Shown here one piece after another: positions 34,171-39,559 of a stretch of DNA of 39,559 nt. The position numbers and the translations under genes were made by a program. Numbering within the stretch: the stretch's first letter is position 1; each line of letters begins with the position of its first letter. Below the pieces are notes generated by a model. The model searched no databases and had not been told where the DNA came from. It was given only the letters and a program-made list of their open reading frames with translations. Source of the stretch: an uncultured Saprospiraceae bacterium (GTDB lineage Bacteria; Bacteroidota; Bacteroidia; Chitinophagales; Saprospiraceae); assembly GCA_937921595.1 (NCBI GenBank), contig CAKZTD010000220.1:1-39559 (forward strand), given 5' to 3'.

Positions 34171-34520
34171 GTGGCTTTTTTTAATGGTTTAGATAAAAGA
34201 CCTATGGGATGAAGCAAATTAAAGGTAAAAAAATTAGCGAAAAGCTTCATCCCACGGCCCGATCATAGCTTAATATTCGATGATTTATATGGAGTAAAAA
34301 AAGGTAGCGGAATAAATAGGAGATTATTAACAATGTTTTAACAAGATGTTAGGTCTTTTGCAGCTTGATTCAAGTTTCCCCCAACATTTTTAACAAAAAT
34401 CCGTTTATAAAGAGGTTGAAAGAATATAGTTTAAACAAGCTTGAATAAGTCAATAGCAACTTAAAAAATCGTATATTTGCGCCCAAATTGAGCTTTACAA
34501 AATAATAGTATAGAACATAG
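34171..34520. other. divergent intergenic region holding the lepA promoter
   Basis: No coding sequence is supported. TATATTTG at 34472-34479 is an exact -7 TAnnTTTG element 42 nt before the lepA ATG. No -33 element is obvious. CAAATTAA near 34217 is a 7/8 minus-strand -7 match for the barrel gene. Confidence 0.5.
34472..34479 (+). promoter_or_regulatory. -7 promoter element of lepA
   Basis: TATATTTG matches TAnnTTTG exactly and predicts transcription from about 34486, with a leader of about 35 nt. Confidence 0.6.
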
Positions 34521-36320
34521 ATGAAGAATATTAGAAATTTTTGCGTGATAGCCCATATTGATCATGGGAAAAGTACCCTGTCTGATCGTTTATTGGAATT
34601 TACCAAAACGATCTCTGAACGTGATATGCAAAGTCAGGCTTTGGATGATATGGACTTGGAAAGAGAGAGAGGGATTACCATCAAGAGTCATGCGATCCAG
34701 ATTTATTACGAACATACGGATGGTGAAAAATATACTTTCAATTTAATTGATACTCCTGGTCATGTTGATTTTTCTTACGAGGTTTCTAGATCGCTTGCTG
34801 CCTGTGAAGGTGCATTGCTATTAGTGGATGCTTCTCAAGGAATTCAGGCACAGACAATTTCGAATTTATATTTGGCGATTGATAACGATTTAGAAATCAT
34901 CCCAGTTTTGAATAAAGTCGATATGGAATCTGCAATGGTAGAAGAAGTATCTGATCAAGTGATCGATTTGATCGGTTGTGAAAAAGAGGATATCGTTTTG
35001 GCGAGTGGAAAAACGGGACTCGGTATTCAGGATATTATGAATGCGATTGTTGATCGGATTCCTGCACCTACAGGAGATCCAGAAGCTCCTTTGCAAGCTT
35101 TGGTTTTTGATTCTGTTTTCAATTCTTATCGTGGAGTGATTGCTTATTTCCGGATTTTAAATGGAACACTTAAATCTAAAGATAAAATTCGTTTTTTCAA
35201 TACTGGAAAAGATTATGATGCGGATGAGATTGGGGTATTGCAAATGAATCAGGTTCCTCAAAAGAAATTATCAGCAGGTGATGTAGGTTATGTAATTACG
35301 GGGATTAAAGAATCCAAAGAGATTAAAGTAGGAGATACGATTACGATTGCTAGTAATCCATGCCAGGAAGGGATCAAAGGTTTTGAAGATGTAAAACCAA
35401 TGGTATTTGCAGGTCTCTTTCCTATCGAAAATGAAGATTACGAAGACTTGCGAGATAGTCTTGAAAAACTGCAATTGAATGATGCTTCTTTAACCTTCGA
35501 GCCTGAAACTTCGATTGCCTTAGGTTTTGGGTTCCGATGTGGATTCTTAGGAATGCTGCATTTAGAAATCATTCAGGAGCGTCTTTCCCGAGAGTTTGAT
35601 ATGGAGGTAATCACAACGATTCCTAACGTTACTTACTTTGCTCAGGGAACTAAGGCCGGTAGTGAAAAATTTGTAATGAAGACACCGGCAGATATGCCTG
35701 ATCTTTCTACGCTTGCTTATATTGAAGAACCATTTATCGTTGCGCAGATTATTACAAAACCTGATTACATTGGTCAGATTATGAAGCTGGCAATGGATAA
35801 GCGGGGAATTTTGACCAAGCAGATTTACTTGACGACGACTCGAATTGAGTTGACTTTTGAAATGCCGTTAGCAGAGATCGTTTTCGATTTTTATGATCGA
35901 TTAAAATCATTGACTAGAGGTTATGCTTCTTTCGATTATTCTCCGTTGAATTATCAACAATCGGATTTAGTGAAACTGGATATCAAATTAAATGGTGATC
36001 CGGTGGATGCATTATCAGCTTTAGTACACCGTACAAAAGCTGAAGGCTTTGGTCGTAAGATTTGTAGTCGCCTTAGAGAATTGCTTCCGAGACAACAGTT
36101 TAAAATTGCGATTCAAGCAGCAGTAGGAGCGAAGGTAATCGCTAGAGAAACCATCTCCGCGTTGCGTAAAGATGTAACCGCAAAATGTTATGGTGGTGAT
36201 ATCTCTCGTAAGCGTAAACTTTTAGAAAAGCAGAAAAAAGGTAAGAAGAAAATGCGTCAGATTGGTAATGTAGAAGTGCCTCAGAAAGCATTTATTCAAG
36301 TATTAAAACTTGATGATTAA
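34521..36320 (+). CDS. lepA: elongation factor 4 (LepA), translational GTPase
   Basis: A 599-aa protein, the normal length for LepA/EF4, which acts on stalled ribosomes by back-translocation or as a late initiation/elongation fidelity factor. GTPase motifs: G1 AHIDHGKST (residues 11-19), effector [12 protein letters not shown]3 DTPGH (77-81), G4 NKVD (131-134). The EF-G-like domains and the LepA-specific C-terminal region ([27 protein letters not shown]-type segment, [14 protein letters not shown]) are complete. It begins [17 protein letters not shown] without a leader. It is monocistronic, with its own -7 element and a bidirectional terminator shared with the convergent small gene. Confidence 0.97.
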   Translation: MKNIRNFCVIAHIDHGKSTLSDRLLEFTKTISERDMQSQALDDMDLERERGITIKSHAIQIYYEHTDGEKYTFNLIDTPGHVDFSYEVSRSLAACEGALLLVDASQGIQAQTISNLYLAIDNDLEIIPVLNKVDMESAMVEEVSDQVIDLIGCEKEDIVLASGKTGLGIQDIMNAIVDRIPAPTGDPEAPLQALVFDSVFNSYRGVIAYFRILNGTLKSKDKIRFFNTGKDYDADEIGVLQMNQVPQKKLSAGDVGYVITGIKESKEIKVGDTITIASNPCQEGIKGFEDVKPMVFAGLFPIENEDYEDLRDSLEKLQLNDASLTFEPETSIALGFGFRCGFLGMLHLEIIQERLSREFDMEVITTIPNVTYFAQGTKAGSEKFVMKTPADMPDLSTLAYIEEPFIVAQIITKPDYIGQIMKLAMDKRGILTKQIYLTTTRIELTFEMPLAEIVFDFYDRLKSLTRGYASFDYSPLNYQQSDLVKLDIKLNGDPVDALSALVHRTKAEGFGRKICSRLRELLPRQQFKIAIQAAVGAKVIARETISALRKDVTAKCYGGDISRKRKLLEKQKKGKKKMRQIGNVEVPQKAFIQVLKLDD

Positions 36321-36344
36321 TAAAAAAATATAATCGAATTTATA

Positions 36345-36388
36345 AAAAAGACCAATGGATATGCTTAGCATTATTCATTGGTCTTTTT
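36345..36388. terminator. bidirectional terminator, lepA and small Cys protein
   Basis: The arms 36345-36357 and 36376-36388 pair perfectly over 13 bp (AAAAAGACCAATG/CATTGGTCTTTTT), with ATGC/GCAT inside the loop. T runs follow the stem on both strands, so it can end lepA (+) and the convergent 52-aa gene (-). Confidence 0.88.
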
Positions 36389-36413
36389 CATTTATATATA
36401 AAAGAAAATCGAC

Positions 36414-36572
36414 TTATCTTTTAGGACAGCGTCCACACCTTTTTCCTTTCTTATATTTTTTGCAACACTTCTTTTTAAGGTTTTTTCCTTCCACAATAGG
36501 CAAAGCAAAAGGCAAGCGGATTTGCTGGTCTGGTGATGCATCTATGCGAGTACTATGTTTTATGGTGCCCAT
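36414..36572 (-). CDS. 52-aa Cys/Lys-rich small protein
   Basis: The minus-strand reading frame encodes MGTIKHSTRIDASPDQQIRL, then a short hydrophobic PFALPIVEG, then a basic Cys-rich tail NLKKKCCKKYKKGKRCGRCP-KR. I recall similar 'KCCKKYKKGKRCKRCP' tails in small conserved Bacteroidota proteins, but no function. Four Cys (CC-x8-C-x2-C) could bind metal; the surrounding Lys/Arg suggests nucleic-acid or ribosome binding. The case for a real gene is strong: a consensus promoter with exact 19-nt spacing lies at 36598-36628, the leader is short (about 20 nt), and a terminator follows. It is convergent with lepA. Confidence 0.8.
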   Translation of the reverse strand: MGTIKHSTRIDASPDQQIRLPFALPIVEGKNLKKKCCKKYKKGKRCGRCPKR

Positions 36573-36895
36573 TTATTTTATTTTTAATTGAACGATACAA
36601 AGCTAATCTTTATTTAGATTAAATCAAAATAAGGTAGGTTTTTAACATTTATATTGTTTGAAAGGCATTTATTGGGCGATTTATGAAAATTGGAAAAAGC
36701 ATTAAATGGATTGCTAAGCTTTAATCAATTCCTAAATTGATTCAGGAAATCATAAGATTCTAAGCCCTTTATATAAATTAAAAATTATTAAATATTAATA
36801 ATTAATTTCAAAAATGAATTAAAATAACCAACATTCAGTGATCCATTATGATCTAGTTTTAGAGTATTATTTAAAAGCTATAAAACTATAATCTT
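36573..36895. other. divergent spacer upstream of double-KAS gene
   Basis: It contains the small-gene promoter (36598-36628, minus). The remainder is very AT-rich. TAGTTTTA near 36855 is a 7/8 -7 match for the + strand gene. Nothing else is supported. Confidence 0.4.
36598..36628 (-). promoter_or_regulatory. textbook Bacteroidota promoter of the 52-aa gene
   Basis: On the minus strand, TTTG (36628-36625), 19 nt, then TAGCTTTG (36605-36598) matches -33 TTTG / N19 / -7 TAnnTTTG exactly. Transcription would begin near 36592, 20 nt before the ATG. Confidence 0.8.
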
Positions 36896-38875
36896 ATGAA
36901 AATTGAATCCATTGGTTATTATCTACCACCTTCTTCGAGTATTGAAAATCTGATTCAAAAACTACCAGAAGGAATGCAGTATCCCATTCATGAAAAGACA
37001 GGGATCAAGTATTTTCGAAAAGCTAAAAATGGAGAATACTCTTTATCGCTTTCTTTGAAAGCTGCAGAACGTTGTCTGTCTCTTTCCAAGCATCTTCCAG
37101 AATCCATTGATGCGATTATTTGCTGTAATATTTGTAAACATGATTCTGCAAATGAACTTACACTTGAGCCTTCTACTGCTGCGACAGTAGCCAAGAAATT
37201 GGGTATCGAAACCGTAAATTGTTTTGATATAAATAATGCTTGCGCAGGTTTATTTACCGGATTATACACTGCCCAAAGTATGATCGCCAATGATCCTACA
37301 AAAAAGATTCTATTGATAAGTGGGGAATTTATTACTAAGCTCGGTGAAACGGTTTTGAAAGAAAGTAAGATCAATTCTGAATATGATTTTAGAGAAATGA
37401 TCGCTTGTTTGACTTTAGGAGATTCTGCAGTAGCTATGGTTGTTGAGTATTCTAAAGATGGAAAAGGATTTTCAAAAATTGATCTTCAAACTCATGGAGA
37501 GTACAGTGATTTGTGCAAAGGTTATCCAACGAAGAATGGTCCATTGATGTTGACCAAATCTAGAGAGTTAGCAAACAGAGCTTCTAAGCTTTCGGCAGAT
37601 CATACGGTTCAATATTTAAGTGAATATGATCAGAATGATTTAAATATTCAATACGTGATCCCTCATCAAACAGCAGAGAAAGTTATTAGAAAAGGAACTT
37701 CTTTGGTTAATGCAAAACAAGGCACTACGGTTTTTGATGAAGCCAATACGGTCATCAATTTGAAGCATCGAGGCAATACATCGACCACTACACATTTTGT
37801 TGCGCTGATGGATAGAATGCTTTCGGGAGATATAAATAAAGGAAATAAAATTATGTTTTCGATCAGTGCCAGCGGGATTACGGTAGGTACTGCTTTGTAT
37901 AAGATGGATGATCTTCCAGAAAGAATTCGCATTGGTGAGAACCAATCAAAAGAAGAATTAGAAATTGCTACACCAAAAGAAACAAAGCCTTTGTTTATAA
38001 ATTCTGTGGCTACTTTACCAAAGGATTACAACGACAAGATAGAAACTTTTTCGATGTTGAAGCCGGTGGTTTTAAAAGCTTTGAGAGATGCGAAACTGAA
38101 CGGAGAAAAGATCGGACTGATTGTTTTTTCTGGAGTTTATAAAACCAATAATATTTCTGAACCAGCTATTGCAGCGATGGTTCTAAAAGAAATTGGATTA
38201 AGCGAATCAGATCAAAAAACTTACTTCTCTGATCAACTTTTTTCTTTTGATATTTCTAATGGAAGTTTAGGATTGCAAAAAGCGATGGAGTCGGTCAATG
38301 AATTAATGCAATACCGAGATATTGAACATGCTTTGGTCGTCACTGCTGAAGTAAGTCAGGCTGCATTAATTGCTTTAAATGATTTTCCAATTGAATCTTC
38401 GGCTTCTGCAATGGTGCTTAGTAAAAAAGAGACGGATAGTGAATTGAAAATGACGGATAGTAAAACTTATAATTATTGGGCATTTTCAAAAGATTACGAA
38501 TCAGTTATTGGTTGGGATGACAAAGAATTAGATCTCCGAATTTCAAAAGGAAATCAATTGGATCAAAAATATGTCTTGATCATCATCGCCGCACTGGATA
38601 AGTTTTTTAAAAGTACAGGGAAGAGTTTTGATGATTTCGATCATATCGCATTTCCTACGATTTCTACGGAGTTTAAAACGGTTCTTTTCGATCATTTTGA
38701 TTATTTAATAACAGAGAAAATGATCAATCATTCTATCGAAAGCGATTTATTTACTTCACAAGTTCCTAATGATTTGTATCAGATGAAACTCAAGGCTCAA
38801 TCCGGAGATACAATGCTGCAAATTCAGGTAGCCTCTGGTTTACAGGTTAATATTTCAACTTGGAAATTTAAGTAA
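36896..38875 (+). CDS. double ketosynthase-III protein: active plus degenerate half
   Basis: A 659-aa protein made of two thiolase-fold KAS-III-like halves. The N-terminal half (about 1-345) has the full catalytic triad: C116 in NNACAGLFTG, H257 in VIPHQTAE, N294 in HRGNTSTT. The C-terminal half (about 355-659) aligns to the same landmarks but has lost all three: S457 in FDISNGSLGLQ, T588 in IAFPTIS, D638 in QSGDTM. KAS-III enzymes condense an acyl-CoA with malonyl-ACP or a similar partner; here one half should catalyse and the other may shape the substrate tunnel or dimer, like PqsC with PqsB or KS with a chain-length factor. It uses ATG 36896. It is followed by an SDR gene, which suggests acyl or secondary-metabolite synthesis. 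Confidence 0.85.
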   Translation: MKIESIGYYLPPSSSIENLIQKLPEGMQYPIHEKTGIKYFRKAKNGEYSLSLSLKAAERCLSLSKHLPESIDAIICCNICKHDSANELTLEPSTAATVAKKLGIETVNCFDINNACAGLFTGLYTAQSMIANDPTKKILLISGEFITKLGETVLKESKINSEYDFREMIACLTLGDSAVAMVVEYSKDGKGFSKIDLQTHGEYSDLCKGYPTKNGPLMLTKSRELANRASKLSADHTVQYLSEYDQNDLNIQYVIPHQTAEKVIRKGTSLVNAKQGTTVFDEANTVINLKHRGNTSTTTHFVALMDRMLSGDINKGNKIMFSISASGITVGTALYKMDDLPERIRIGENQSKEELEIATPKETKPLFINSVATLPKDYNDKIETFSMLKPVVLKALRDAKLNGEKIGLIVFSGVYKTNNISEPAIAAMVLKEIGLSESDQKTYFSDQLFSFDISNGSLGLQKAMESVNELMQYRDIEHALVVTAEVSQAALIALNDFPIESSASAMVLSKKETDSELKMTDSKTYNYWAFSKDYESVIGWDDKELDLRISKGNQLDQKYVLIIIAALDKFFKSTGKSFDDFDHIAFPTISTEFKTVLFDHFDYLITEKMINHSIESDLFTSQVPNDLYQMKLKAQSGDTMLQIQVASGLQVNISTWKFK

Positions 38876-38893
38876 TCCAAGGATTTTTAAAAC

Positions 38894-38982
38894 ACTCAGC
38901 GTTTTTCCTTTTCTCTTTGGTTTGAATTTTTACTGCTGAGAAAACGGGAATCGCTGAGTTCAAATGCTTCATTGGATTTGAA
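38894..38982. repeat. inverted repeats downstream of double-KAS gene
   Basis: ACTCAGCG (38894-38901) and CGCTGAGT (38952-38959) form an 8-bp perfect inverted repeat, followed by TTCAAAT/ATTTGAA (38959-38965/38976-38982). Farther on, GAGCGAAAGCAAT and ATTGCCTTTCGTTC (about 39049-39088) pair with one bulge. The first pair looks like a dispersed extragenic repeat. No T-tract terminator is obvious. Confidence 0.45.
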
Positions 38983-39124
38983 GACGAAATACAAAAAAGA
39001 TCCGTTTAATTGATGAATAGGTAATCACAAGGCCGAAGGCTTAACAGGAGCGAAAGCAATATTTGTTTTGCGATTGCCTTTCGTTCTATGGATTGCAAGC
39101 TAATGAAAACTAAAAATAAAGTAC

Positions 39125-39559
39125 ATGAAAAATATCCTCATAACCGGTGCCGCATCAGGTCTAGGTTTGGCCATAAGTCATTATTTTCTAGATAAAGGCT
39201 GGACTGTTTTTGGAACCTATCGCCAGACTTTGCCACCTGAATCTGTAATACAAAAATATCCTGGAAAATTTATTCCAATAAATGTAGATGTTACCAATGA
39301 GGAAATGGTGAAAGAGGCAGTAGTCTCTGTCAAAGAAAAAATAGGTGATCAAATTCTGACCGCTTTAATTAACAATGCCGCTTTTATAAAAGCTAAGCCA
39401 ATCAGTCTTTGCGAATCGGATGATTTGAATAAACATTTTCAGACCAATGTTATTGGGCCGTTTTTAATAATAAAGCATTTTTCGCCACTGCTGGAAAAAG
39501 GAAACCATCCAGGGAAAATCATCAATGTAAATTCACTTGCGAGTGTATTTCCTTTACCT
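39125..39559 (+). CDS. short-chain dehydrogenase/reductase, cut by window end
   Basis: The first 145 residues of a classical SDR; the reading frame is open to the window edge. It opens MKNILITGAASGLGLAI with the NAD(P)-binding TGxxxGxG at residues 7-14, has the acidic D-V-T strand (VDVTNEE), the NNA motif at 83-85, the catalytic Asn N108 in QTNVIGPF, and the catalytic Ser S137 in INVNSLAS. The active-site Tyr-x3-Lys lies beyond the window. It probably reduces or oxidises a keto or hydroxy group. It lies 249 nt after the double-KAS gene on the same strand, so it may act on its product, although the repeat-filled spacer argues against tight coupling. Confidence 0.88.
   Translation, partial: MKNILITGAASGLGLAISHYFLDKGWTVFGTYRQTLPPESVIQKYPGKFIPINVDVTNEEMVKEAVVSVKEKIGDQILTALINNAAFIKAKPISLCESDDLNKHFQTNVIGPFLIIKHFSPLLEKGNHPGKIINVNSLASVFPLP

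Noticed and set aside
36355-36591. A + strand 78-aa frame downstream of lepA
   Set aside because: It begins inside the lepA terminator and is antisense to the 52-aa Cys/Lys gene, which has a promoter and sensible protein features.

Overview
The window is AT-rich bacterial chromosome from a member of the Bacteroidota. The evidence is: three secreted proteins with C-terminal type IX secretion (T9SS) sorting domains; a PorV/PorQ-family outer-membrane protein; promoters of the Bacteroidota type (-33 TTTG/TTG, about 19-20 nt, -7 TAnnTTTG); and starts without clear Shine-Dalgarno sequences. Very long cargo proteins built from HYR-like, thrombospondin-3-like and FG-GAP modules suggest a free-living, probably marine, Saprospiria-like lineage; that placement is inference. 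I saw no tRNA, rRNA, CRISPR array, transposase or phage gene.

Layout. Bases 1-5417 hold an EI24-like membrane protein (+) and, on the minus strand, a MarC protein, a CmpX-like channel protein and a lipoprotein gamma-glutamyltransferase. Bases 5418-7188 hold one small secreted protein between two non-coding stretches, each ending in a strong orphan intrinsic terminator (candidate small RNAs). Bases 7189-21824 are the core: two giant T9SS cargo proteins (2252 and 2111 aa) and a smaller one (317 aa), each followed by its own terminator. The second giant carries a complete vanadium-haloperoxidase active site. A PorV/PorQ-family barrel follows at 22130. Then come an LTA-synthase-like membrane sulfatase (-), a candidate RNA gene with its own promoter and terminator (about 25450-25682), a LON-substrate-binding-domain protein (-), a thioester alpha-2-macroglobulin lipoprotein (+), a DUF998-like membrane protein (+), a beta-barrel protein (-), LepA (+), a 52-aa Cys/Lys-rich protein with a textbook promoter (-), a double ketosynthase-III protein whose second half has lost its active site (+), and a short-chain dehydrogenase cut by the window end.

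How the genes fit together. The 7-23 kb block reads as a surface/secretion locus: Sec signal peptides deliver the proteins to the periplasm, the C-terminal domains send them through T9SS, and the adjacent PorV/PorQ-like protein is of the family that receives such cargo. The two giants share an undescribed-looking ~80-residue Cys-containing module (six copies in all) and an almost identical 537-bp 3' end, so they evolve by module shuffling or gene conversion. The last two genes may begin a fatty-acyl or polyketide-type pathway that continues outside the window. Intergenic regions are unusually rich in long inverted repeats: terminators, dispersed palindromes and possible structured RNAs.
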